Positions 21,303 to 31,409 of a stretch of DNA of 39,036 nt are shown here, piece by piece (the stretch's first letter is position 1; each line of letters opens with the position of its first letter). Location of the stretch: positions 680,426-719,461 of the forward strand of contig NW_019091526.1 of the NCBI RefSeq assembly GCF_001949145.1. Reading direction: 5' to 3'. The DNA is from Acanthaster planci. Its lineage: Eukaryota > Echinodermata > Asteroidea > Valvatida > Acanthasteridae. The translations under genes were made by a program, and so were the position numbers. The notes below the pieces were generated by a model. That model searched no databases and was not told where the DNA came from. It saw only the letters and a program-made list of their open reading frames with translations.

Positions 21303-21388
21303 CTTGCATTGCTCCAATGAAAGCAAATAACACTCCTGTCTTAAATAATAACTTGGCGGTGTGACAGCACAAATCGAGTTCCGCACAG
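21303..21388 (-). CDS. Candidate 5' exon of the unknown minus-strand gene
   Basis: Minus strand: a pyrimidine-rich tract ending in ttcattcatag precedes 21388, and a donor gtaggt follows 21303. Two frames are open. One reads SICAVTPPSYYLRQECYLL and ends in EQCK (phase 0). The other reads CAELDLCCHTAKLLF and ends in AMQ plus one base (phase 1). Only the second matches the 17670-17644 microexon. In that frame an ATG at 21308 could start translation as MQ-DDIGPENLC. The acceptor may be irrelevant if transcription starts between 21400 and 21700, below the X-box at 21725. Confidence 0.3.
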
Positions 21389-21724
21389 CTATGAATGAAA
21401 ACAAAGGCTTTGAAAAAGTACGCTTTCGAATGAAAATCGTACGACAAAGCCGAACGCTACTTGTAGCTCCACAGTGAGCGAAACTCCGATCAACTCACTA
21501 CAACAGAGCAAGCAACGAGGTAGAGGACTCTTCCACTGACTGGGTACAGTCTGCGTGGCACACACAAAGTCACAAAAACAGTTGTTTAATTTAATAACTG
21601 CAACAGGAATGTCGACACGTTGACATTTCTCAGTCAACAGAGGGGAGGGACATCAGAGCGAATTTGCATAATTCTCATTTTATACGAAAAACAGTAAGGC
21701 GCCGCATGCGGGTCTCCCTTAAAG

Positions 21725-21744
21725 GTTGTCATGGCAACCACGTG
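21725..21744. promoter_or_regulatory. RFX X-box and adjacent CACGTG E-box
   Basis: The 14-mer gttgtcatggcaac at 21725-21738 differs from the palindromic X-box gttgccatggcaac at one base. RFX factors bind this site in promoters of ciliary and other genes. A CACGTG E-box abuts it at 21739-21744, and a short GC-rich patch (ggcgccgcatgcggg) lies at 21700-21714. For a minus-strand gene this would sit just upstream of the candidate exon at 21388-21303. The site is palindromic, so the direction it serves is not fixed. Confidence 0.45.
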
Positions 21745-21749
21745 GATTA

Positions 21750-22890
21750 TTCCACTGAATTAAGAAGTAAACATGAAAACACATTGCGCTTGCCCAACTT
21801 TGTTGCATGCAAACCTCCAAAGTAAGCATTATGAGCGATCTTTAGTTTGATACGTTTGTTCATTTCATTTTGATAGGTAACATTTTGTTTTAATTTTGGT
21901 TCTACTACGTTTCCATTACCCATGGGTGTTTCAAATCCTGCCGTTTATTCAGTATAGCAGTACATACATTCACAAAAATTTAAAAATCTTTACCAAGTAT
22001 CACGCGTTTAACAAAAATTACATTACTTTCGAGAAAGACAGGACAGTCAAGAGTAACGTTTCTTATTTATATTATTAAAAAAGACTCGTTTGCCTAATAT
22101 TTCGAGACTCAAACTATTAAAGTGCTTTCTATGCAAAAAAATTTAAATGGAATTAGGACCATCTGGGAGTCGGTGATCAACGGTCCCGGCATAAAATTCA
22201 AGGCGGTTTATAAACACATTCTCTTTAGCACTTTTCCTTATAATGACAACATCTTATAATTACACTCATTGATGATATTTTTGAAACGCGGGGTATCATG
22301 TTTACTGTAAAAAGACGGTAATTGAGTTCGAACACGTTTCTAAATATTTTATACCCAGATTCTAAACACGTCTCACAGACGTTTAGATTAAATTAAAATT
22401 AAAATGCGTATGGCATTGTGTTAAAATGCTCCACAGTTTTCATAAAGCTAAACGTACCGTGGAAAATTGCATTTAATCAAACACATTTTAATGTTTAATT
22501 AACTTGTTGTGGGTTGAACGTGTTAAAAAGTGAGAGCAGAAGTAGTATTTAAATTCTAAGCGCTGTTTTTACAGTGTACCTGCCATGAACACGAAGAAGT
22601 GATTTCTTTGTATAAAAACAATGCAGCTTCCAGTAGTTATACTACTATACTAGAATGAATACCTAGTTACACAATAGTAGCGATCGACCTCTTGCCGGTA
22701 GGAGAAGAATGAGTAAAAAAAACGTAACCCACATATGAAAAGCTCTCGTACGAAAAATGTGATGGCACACTAGCAGTTTAGATGAATGGTGTCGTCATGG
22801 CTACGAAAAAGCATCAAGAAGCTTGTGCATAATTAATGTAAACTTTTTTCAGTTTCAGTGCACAATGTACATATTTCTATCATTTGAAAG
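21750..22890. other. Intergenic AT-rich stretch
   Basis: No exon-like sequence is seen. Several ttaat/attaa-rich patches occur around 22380-22560. Confidence 0.35.
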
Positions 22891-22894
22891 TTCG

Positions 22895-23085
22895 GACAGT
22901 TCGATGCATAATGCCGCTGCCGGCATGCAATTTCGCACGGTCCATTACGGCAAGGCTACTCATCCATTAACAATCACCTCACGTATTGTCTTCGCTATCA
23001 GCCGCGCATTTGCCAAGATTAATTCATCAGCCAGAGAGAGTAGCTAATTGAATTTAATTGCAGCAGCAGGATAATTATTAGCCCC
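22895..23085. promoter_or_regulatory. Candidate conserved non-coding/enhancer-like block
   Basis: This block is more balanced in GC than its surroundings and free of runs. It contains several homeodomain-type cores: attaac, gattaattc, ctaattgaatttaattg and ggataattattag. Part of it is open on the plus strand (22823-23047) after an acceptor-like ttttttcag at 22852, so a short exon is an alternative. Both ideas are inference from composition. Confidence 0.2.
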
Positions 23086-23099
23086 TTCTGGACAAAGAA

Positions 23100-25090
23100 T
23101 CGTTTCTTAATGGCGTCATACTCCTAGCTTCCCTGCTCTCCTTTTTCCCTTCCGTCCCAGCGATGAAAAGGTAAAAAAAAAAAGTATGACAAATCCTTCC
23201 TCGAGTTATTCATGACAATTTTGGGTCAGACTTGATACACCCTGAGTGCGGGCAACGTTATCATGTCAAGAAGAGAGCAAATACTAGTCAGTCTTCTGGC
23301 TAAACATGTCTCTTTCTTGGAAATCGCGCATTCTTCACTTTAGGATGGGGCTATCAGAGTAGGTAAATCGCATATACCTGAAAGCTTGGTAATTTTTCAA
23401 AAAGGTAATGTAAGTACGGCCAGGTTGGCAATGTTGGTGAATGTGGACAAACACTGCAACCATTGTGGTTCCAGAAAAATTGATGTTTTTGAAGCATTTT
23501 CACACGTTTTCATGAGGGATGAATGGCAGTCTACTGACTCAAGTTTAGAAAACAAAATATAAAAATAAACACACAAGACGCTTATACATACAGCAAGAGA
23601 TGCTTTCTGGGTTTTGACTACAGTCGCAGTGGGCATGTAGAAAATAGCCACTGTACATGTACACTGGCAGCCACTGCAATTACTCCAGACATTTATTTCG
23701 GTAACTGACTCAGGTACTCGTGCATGTCAGACGGAAAGCGCTAATTATTTCACCTCTTTCATATATGAAATTAATCTTTTATGAAACACCTTCCCTTGCA
23801 CAATTCACAGCGATCGAATAAATAAATGGGGACAGATTAATTTTAAGACTGAACAGCCTTTTATCAGCTGCAATTTGTGGGTAAGCCATCTCCAATATTG
23901 GGCGAGATATTGCCCACTACACCACAAAGTGATATATCATGCATGCAAAGAGATCATGCAAAATGCATTCACTCGTTCAACAAACGGAATACGACACCAC
24001 ATAATGCTAAATTGAAGTGGCAATTTTATATTAAAAGAAGAAGCTACGTGTAGCAAAACCTAAGCGCATGCATGGTGTACCACATTTTGCATTCGGTAAA
24101 ATGCAAGCAATATTCACACGTTATATAGTGTTGGTGTCACACCCCTAGAGTTGTCCTACCCTTAGGGACAGACCTTTGGTAGCTCAGACACAAATATATA
24201 CACACCTGTTGCTGGAAATTTGTTTGCCTACACAATATTTACATTTATTTATAAAAGAACAAAAATAAGGATAATTTCTTGCATTGACATTTTTAATTAC
24301 AATATAAATGAGGTGATGAGCACCTCAATGTCCTGCCACCATGGTGCTTCTGTTTCTCGCGTTGTAGTCGGCTTCTGTGGCCTGTGGCTGACTCGCTAAG
24401 TTTCTGCGTCCCACCGCCGCGGCCCAATCCTTCTGTTACCAAGGGTCAACCGACTCCCTCTTCCTCTTAACTAATAAAACCCTGAAAATTACAACCATAT
24501 TCCCATGTTTCTGGTTTTTCCGGCCAAGTTACATTTAATGCAAAATATTCATTAATAAGCTTGAAGTGTTATGAATTGTGTCAAACTTCCAAGATGACGG
24601 TAAATTGTTTCCGTGCTGCAACATCCTCAACTCAAATTACTTAGACCTATTATAATTTTATGCAATATCTCGGCAAATCTCATTTTCACTGGCTCAATAT
24701 CTGGTTTTGCAAGGAACGAATGTATAAAATAAATGTCCAATGTATCATATTTATACATAGCTAAATTACAGGAACTGGGCGTTTCCTAGCTTTCCGTTTC
24801 TCAGAACAGTCTGAACGTACATGCCGTTTGTTCTACTTCCATAATTAGAAGTCACTCAAGACTAACTCATTGACTCACGACTACAAGTCATTGAGGCTGG
24901 CCGCTGCCCTCTCCTCGGAATCAAGCAATGAACTGATCACACCAGCCCATATCTTTTTCTTTTTAAACCCGAAGGAAAAATTCCAGCACTGCCACGCCTT
25001 ATTCCAAAGAACTCAGAATGTTTTGTGTACTACCCTTCATAAATATTCATTATTCAAATCAATGCATAAGTGCTATGTCTACCAATAGCA
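23100..25090. other. Intergenic or intronic DNA, nothing firm
   Basis: The minus-strand open frame at 23651-23397 has a hydrophobic run (LAVCISVLCVYFYILF) and scattered cysteines, but no splice signal or family resemblance. A GC-rich patch at 24330-24450 stands out from its surroundings, and the near-palindrome gaggtgatgagcacctc lies just before it at 24309-24325. No gene is assigned. Confidence 0.35.
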
Positions 25091-25096
25091 ACTCAC

Positions 25097-25186
25097 CTGG
25101 CACTCAGTCCATCATTCTGGTAAGGTTGACTGACTTCAGGAATGTTTGGGTGTGGCGGCTCAGGAAAATCAAATCTTGTTTTACGA
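25097..25186 (-). CDS. Possible 90-nt exon, proline-rich
   Basis: Minus strand: a weak acceptor ggtatttag before 25186, then 90 open bases (phase 2-2), then a consensus donor cag/gtgagt after 25097. It reads RKTRFDFPEPPHPNIPEVS, then QPYQNDGLSA. The composition is protein-like and the length is a multiple of three, but the acceptor lacks a pyrimidine tract. Its phase is compatible with one frame of the candidate at 21388-21303. Confidence 0.3.
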
Positions 25187-25189
25187 CTA

Positions 25190-28100
25190 AATACCACGTT
25201 TATCTTTTCAACAATTAGGGACAAGATTATACGGAATTATTAATTTAAGAGTAATTCCGATTTGATATTACTCTGTGACAGTTGGTTTCCCTCAAACTGT
25301 TCGCAGTTTGTTTCATGTGTTAAAGCATCGACATAAAACCCACAAAAATGTAATTTGCGCATTACAGTCATTTGGAAAGGTGTAGGACTAAACATACATG
25401 ATGCATTAATCATAACAAAAACCAAACTTATATTAATTAATCATGGCAACTTGTGTTTATTTTCAATGAGTAATCTTAGCATATTGGTTGAACAACTGCT
25501 TGTAACCGTCTTATATTTAGTGTGCCCTCCTCTTTCTGATGACGTCTACAAGACCTGCCTTTGCAAAAAAATCATTCAAATGGGCTCATAACACGACTGT
25601 GTTATCTACTATACTGTAAAAACATGTCATGTAATCATTCAATGAGACAATATAACGCAGGACCAGTAACACAAATATCAACAGATTTCCAGAAGGTCTT
25701 CTCTTTTGCAAATGACTGTATTACAAGATGTGTTTGTTGTGCTTTATAATCTCAGCATGTAATGTTAATATCTTTCTCTAAAATATACGATTTTCAATCG
25801 CTATGTTAAAAGCTAATTATGCAGTCATCATTACAAAGTATGCCAATGGTGGTGCTAGAAGTGAAAGCTAAATAATATCGGCAAAATTTTCTTTGGAATA
25901 CTTATCAGGATAGATTTGCTATTGAATACAGGAACTCCTCTGTATGGGTTACTGAACAACTGATAATCAGAATACTGAACAGTCTTGAATGTTCAGACTT
26001 ATAGCCTACATGTATACTTTTTTATTTTGACACAAAATCGATTAATCTTCTCCTTGTCAGAGGGAAGAGTAACATACAGAATGCTGTGAAAGTCTGAAAA
26101 GAAAATCACTGACAAATTGAATATTCTTCCGTCCTACGCTAGTTCATCTTCTTTGATCTTCTGTCGTAATCTTGTATTCTTGGAACTTACATATATGTCT
26201 GTAAGTCTTACGGCAATGTCAGCCAAGCACAAAAGCCCCCCCCCCCGCGTAATTATAAAGCTCGAGGCTTCTAAACGTCTATATACAGTTCTAAAAGTGC
26301 ACGACTTCAAAGATTTCTCAACATTTTCTTCTTCCTTTAATACACAAATTGTGAATGAAAATAATTACACTCCTAATTAATTTTGTTAGAAACACTGGCG
26401 GCGCTTGTGGGTTCAGATGCATTCACCGAAAAGCTGCTTGCACCCAAGTTTGCACCCACAAAAAGTTTGCCACATATTACGACAGGGCGATCGACCTTTT
26501 CGTTTTACGACTCCGCACCATAACCCAGGAATAATGAAGGATCAGTTGCATCCACACGATTCTGCCTTGCCCGGCACTTGCACCCACAGCCATCGAGGTC
26601 TGGCGCCGCCACTTGTTTATAAATAATTTAAAGATCCTATGGCCCAAATTCCACAGGGACTCAACTACAATAATAACACACTTTTTCGGATAAATTTACC
26701 ACTGGGCACAACATGTAGTCACGTCATTTCAATGTTTTGAAAAATTACTTTCTTTTCAAAACATCGTTAGATTTTATTGTTAATTTCCATTGAAATCTAC
26801 TCACACAGACTTCCTTTTAGGGTGATGTTTATTCATGATAAAGAATTCAGTTCGGTCTATTTATCGCTTCGGCGATGTTGAAAGTGTGCGTTTAGCAGTC
26901 ATTTTGAAACGTTTTGTTAATTTTATTTCCTCTGAGGCAAGATGGAACGCCATGGTCAGATACCAGTATGTTTGTTTCAATGTCCTTGAGAGTGTCAAGC
27001 ATAGCATTCGTCGAGATTAATTTCGTGGTGTATTCTCCTCTCTTTTCGTATGTTAAAAAGGGGTAAGTTACATTACAAAGCTTTTCTGATTATAAATGCC
27101 ATGTTCGTATTCAGCCTGAATTAATAAAGATCTTCTGAGTTTGCCTAAAGAATTCAATATCGCTGGAATGTCACAGCAGTTTTGATAAGAGCAGGAAAAA
27201 AAGTTATATTGTCATGGAATTGGGGGAACTATGGCTTTTTTTAAATAGGTTTTCATTGACAAAATATGGAAAGAGGATTTGAGCGCTTTGCAAAAGCCAT
27301 ATCTCCTCATCCTTCCAAATTGATCACTGCCTGCGACAAACGACCTTTTTGTACGACAGAAAAGGGTATAAGGATGCTCTTTTACGGACTTTCGACTTTA
27401 AAAGGGAGATCTGAGTATGTCTTTTGCTTTCCTGTCATGCTGAAAGGACTTACAAAAATTGATAAACTCTTCACTAACATGAAACAAAGTCAGGCAGGGA
27501 ATAACACGATACAAAATTTAGGTCGTCCTACGCCTTCCCTCCCCACGAGAGAAACATCAGCTGCAGTAATCGCACGAGGTATACCTCTGAGAGGGTAATT
27601 CAGGATCACGAAGATTGAATCAAATGAGACCTGTTCACTGGAGTCATTGAAGCGACTGTAATTGCATAACAAAGAGCAGTCTCCCTGTCCGAATGAATCC
27701 CATTCAGAAAAAAATATCAAGTTCAATAACAGCATGCATTTATGCCTCTTTCTCGTCTTTTCTAGTTGGCGTCCTTTTGCGCCGATTTGACCGATACACG
27801 TGCTGCCATTAATCATAACGTTTGTCTTCGATGTTCCCCAATTAAGAGTGATATTGTTTTGACAATGTATGTTCTATGCAATTTTGTTTGTTTAACCTCT
27901 CAGGTGTAATTTCTGTTTCGTAGCAAATTTGATCTTTTTAGTCGCTTTTTCTTGATAATCGAAGAAACTGCCTTTGCGTATTACACGTGTGTGTGGAAGA
28001 AAAGCTAATAACAAATTTGCTATACAAGCCTAACACCCTCGGACTAATGAAGATTATTTTCTCCTTTATTTCCCCGCAAAATTGTCACCCGGGACAAAGA

Positions 28101-29330
28101 GCATCCAGATTCCCTCAGCGCTGCAACAATGGTCTGGCTCCAGTCAAAGTGTATGGTCAACACGCAAGATGATAGGCTCATCCATAAATGATCAGCATTT
28201 CACAACTCTGTCCGCGGAGACTTCTGCCACCACCGCCGGGCGCGTCACACTCCGTCGGCTGGGAGGGTGCGACTTGGGACCGTGTTAAAGCTGATCTCTC
28301 AACGGATGATGGCCTCGGTCATGTCCGGATTTCGGCTCTTCCGATAGCATGAATGATGTATGCTGTACAAGTAAACCGATGCCGCGAGGGACGGCAGGAG
28401 ACAGCGCTTTATTGCACAGAGATCCACGTAACCGCAACGGCAAGAGGGCGACAACTCATTACCACAGGCTGGGATCAAATTTCCAGTTGACGGACGCAAA
28501 AGGGTTGGTGATAACACTTAGTGTTATCAGGTGATTGGGCTCAACCTAATTGCCCTGATGAAATCGTACGATTCCACCTTTCTCTTCTGTTTTTTTCCCA
28601 CAGACAATAATTCTCCGGGCCATTTTTTCAACATGGTACAATGCATAAGCTTGAAAGTTGGTGTGAACTTCAACTCCGAAGGTGTACTCCACAAAGTTTA
28701 CGTCATGAGGACATCATCATAACGCAACTTATTATTAAATTTTGAATATTTATTTAATCCCTATTTACTTTGTCCAAAGTTTCACAAAAACATTTTGGGT
28801 CATTTTGCAATGTTGTATCTTTAAAGTTACACAAAGCAATGCCTCAGATACAAAGATGCTCCTAGAACAATGACACCTTGATGACGTCATCAGATATCAA
28901 ATAATGAGTGCACAGTTTGATAATTGTAATCCACATCGAATCAACCGCGACTTCCCGTAACGTGCTTCTTGCGACAAGTGATACATGGTAAATTTAGGCC
29001 TTCATATTTTTTTTGTATACGCAAACTCAGGTGAGCCTTGCTTCTGGTCGAAAGTGGAAGATGTACATGTGCCGTTTGTCAAAAACAGGAACCCTCCCGC
29101 AAAAAAATCTGATCATTCATCAAAATGTCACATGTATGTAAATAACAAAATGTAACAAAGTAACGTCTGACCTGATTCACAAAAGACACTGCGCTAAAAA
29201 TGCAGGGTCTCGATGTGGAATCCGGTGGGTTATTTTTTTTCATGGAAGTGAGGTTTGTGTAAAGATACATTTTTTTTTCATCTGTAAACATTAATATTAC
29301 TTTGATGTCGGGCTTGGTCCGGCTCTCGCC
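25190..29330. other. Long stretch without a supported gene
   Basis: Many open frames of 60-110 codons occur on both strands (for example 26117-26380, 27266-27598, 27816-27490, 28517-28299), but none has both good splice context and a recognisable family. The overlapping pair at 27490-27600, and the GC-richer patch at 28200-28480, look like parts of dispersed repeats. A C-run lies near 26237-26247. Around 26395-26620 the phrase gcacccaca and variants recur on both strands. Confidence 0.35.
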
Positions 29331-29339
29331 ATTTCACAG

Positions 29340-29519
29340 TTCGCCAGTGGGGGTGATGAAATCGGTGGTAAGATGAGACAGCACCCTGAACTGCATGAGA
29401 GCGCTGTGCCACCGGCTGTGAAGACTCTCAAGAGAAGACGTGCTTTTCACTTGCTGAAGAAGATGAATGTTCACACATTGGCAGTGATTGAGACCACAGC
29501 GTTTAGCTCATGGGAATAG
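29340..29519 (+). CDS. Possible terminal exon, unknown protein
   Basis: After an acceptor with a pyrimidine tract (ggctctcgccatttcacag, ending 29339) the plus strand is open for 59 codons to TAG 29517. It reads FASGGDEIGGKMRQHPELHE, then PPAVKTLKRRRAFHLL and NVHTLAVIETTAFSSW. The composition is protein-like with a basic middle. An internal gtaagatg near 29368 is an alternative donor. No family is recognised and no polyadenylation signal is obvious nearby. A second frame at 29510-29701 overlaps its end and is rich in Gly, Arg and Lys. Confidence 0.3.
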   Translation, partial: FASGGDEIGGKMRQHPELHESAVPPAVKTLKRRRAFHLLKKMNVHTLAVIETTAFSSWE

Positions 29520-29814
29520 GGAATCAAGCCTCCCTGGCGAGTGGCAGAAAAAAAGTACGACGGGGCACGTCGCCGGTTTCAGGGCGTAGACCCGCTAGCG
29601 CCGAGCGAGAAGGCGAGAAAACAGGATCATGTTGGTGGGGGAAAGTCTGCGGTGAGGCAAAGGGAACAGTGCTTGAACAATTAAAATACATGGAAATGTG
29701 AAAAAAGCTCATCAATGTAATGCACTACACATTTTCTTGCATCACTCAATGCGGCCAATATCGGAGAGTTTGAGAGTTGGAACCCTCCCATGCGTGAAAG
29801 TGTAAAAAGGGAGT

Positions 29815-29900
29815 TTTCGGGTGGAAGTAGTCAGGTCGGCGAACTACAATTTCAACGCCTTGTACTTTCAGGTCCAGCGTTCGAATCCCCACTATATGGA
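29815..29900 (+). repeat. tRNA-like SINE head or tRNA pseudogene
   Basis: Pol III-type boxes lie in correct order on the plus strand: A-box-like tagtcaggtcgg at 29828-29839 and B box gttcgaatcc at 29879-29888, about 45 bases apart. The arms do not fold into a clean cloverleaf by eye. A tRNA-derived repeat is therefore more likely than a working tRNA. The open frame over it (29821-30027) is probably incidental. Confidence 0.4.
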
Positions 29901-30228
29901 GTGCCGAATTCGTGATTGCCTACCTGCATATTTTCCTCCAGAAGAAACATTTAAAATGAAGGAAATATTTCTTCAACAGCTTTTCTCTCCATTTGAAATC
30001 TGGAAGCGGGTGCATTATCGTCTTTAGACTTTTGAGCAATTTTCTAGCACATTAAACTGTAAAATCAGTGTTGGCACATCAGATTTTCAAATTTGCAAAC
30101 TCAGGTGTATGTGTGGTAATTTCTTTTACTTCCTTCTTTCGTTATAAAATTACACAAATTTGGATTTAAATTTAAGGGACCAATTTTAAGTAATTTTCGA
30201 GTCATTACTAAATCATATCATAGAGGTA

Positions 30229-30298
30229 TTAACCCTAACAGCCCTGAATCCTCCAATTTTAATATGATTTTGCGCACACCCTGGGGAGTTAGGGTTAA
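30229..30298. mobile_element. 70-bp element with TTAACCCTAAC inverted ends
   Basis: The sequence starts ttaaccctaac and ends with its exact inverse gttagggttaa, 11 bases each side. The interior begins agccctgaatcctcc, similar to the interior of the palindrome at 31343-31401 (cctcctcagtcctcc). The two are probably related non-autonomous elements. No target-site duplication is seen here. Confidence 0.45.
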
Positions 30299-30714
30299 AC
30301 ACAGGGAGAAGCACATACAGAGATCAAAAGGGTCAATGATGACCACCGGCAGCACTGCACGTGTTGCAAGGACAAAACAAATTCCGCGCCGCTTGCGGGC
30401 TATGAGGAATGCTCGGAGTTGCATTTGCAAAGGATTGTGGGTACCGCGCATGCGTGTCTGTAACACTTCCCGCATGTTAAACATCGCCGCCTAGAGACGG
30501 AAACCACCGTCATCGGAGACTTAAATTTCGACAATTTTAGTGATTGTTCTGATATTCCAATGACAATGAAAGTCTGGTTACGTCTTTACATCCCCAAAAC
30601 GTCTCTCTTGACAATAAACAGAATTACTAATACAAATTCTCCAAAAAATATACGCACAAGAAAACTGAGAGAATGTAGCTGGTTCAGAGAAAAATATAAA
30701 AAACACACAAAATC

Positions 30715-30993
30715 ATGGAAAGATTCGTTGTCCTTTCTGTCCACAACTGTCTCGGCATGAACCTTCACCACGTTGTCAAATGCATTCCTGCGGCATGTTT
30801 CCACCTTCTTTTAACCGTAGGAACCACTAGGATTGTGACTTATGATATAAATATAGCAGTTCACATTTTGGGTATTTATTCTCTACCGCCGGGAACGCAA
30901 AATGTCATAAATGACTTTAAAACGTCCGATCTTTGCCAAATAACCAACGCTGATTTGGAATTTTCGAGCGCATCTGCAGAGATCACTCCCTGA
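30715..30993 (+). CDS. Intronless ORF of 92 codons, unknown
   Basis: ATG 30715 to TGA 30991. The first half is hydrophobic with histidine and cysteine (CLGMNLHHVVKCIPAACFHL). The second half is more polar and ends LEFSSASAEITP. No domain, splice signal or polyadenylation signal ties it to a gene. The opposite strand is partly open as well. An NRF-1-like site (ccgcgcatgcgtg, about 30447-30459) lies 260 bases upstream, so a promoter nearby is possible. Most likely a chance frame. Confidence 0.15.
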   Translation: MERFVVLSVHNCLGMNLHHVVKCIPAACFHLLLTVGTTRIVTYDINIAVHILGIYSLPPGTQNVINDFKTSDLCQITNADLEFSSASAEITP

Positions 30994-31342
30994 CTCCTGA
31001 GCATTTTCTTCATGCATCTTTCCACTATTTATTTACTCCAGTATGCCAGAGCGAAACACGGCTAGTCTGTGGGTTACCAACTACATGTACCTGGCGGTGG
31101 CGATCACTGTGTACAAAGAACGTTTAGGGTCTTCAACATTGGGGCTGGTAACTGCGCGTTGTCTATGGAGCCGACCGGAGCGGTTAATCGGATTACGGTC
31201 TGTAGGACTTCGTTCTAACTCCTTGTGTTTGACAGCTCCATGATTATATATTGACAACCAAACAGCCACCGTCCTCGTCTTTACGCCTACGTAACATGCA
31301 CAGTAAAGCACCTATACACCAACGTGCCCTTGCTCAAGATCA

Positions 31343-31401
31343 TTAACCCTAACCCTCCTCAGTCCTCCAACAGGTGAAGGATTGAGGAGGGTTAGGGTTA
31401 A
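31343..31401. mobile_element. 59-bp near-perfect palindromic element with 6-bp target-site duplication
   Basis: Two 24-base arms, starting ttaaccctaaccctcctc, pair with one mismatch and leave a loop of about 11 bases. The element is flanked by agatca at 31337-31342 and 31402-31407, as expected of a target-site duplication. If transcribed it would form a tight hairpin. The ends contain two TTAGGG-type units, but the structure is transposon-like and not telomeric. Confidence 0.6.
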
Positions 31402-31409
31402 AGATCACG

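Noticed and set aside
23397-23651. Minus-strand membrane protein
   Set aside because: One hydrophobic run in AT-rich DNA, with no splice context or recognisable domain.
25240-25425. Minus-strand frame ending in a serine/asparagine-rich tail
   Set aside because: Reads like protein at its end, but there is no acceptor and no ATG in a sensible place.
27454-27473. 20-nt minus-strand microexon between tttcatgttag and gtaagtcc
   Set aside because: Length not a multiple of three, no partner exons, and it lies in sequence that looks like a dispersed repeat.
31343-31401. TTAGGG units as an interstitial telomere repeat
   Set aside because: Only two units per arm, arranged as an inverted pair with a target-site duplication, so it is a transposon-like element.
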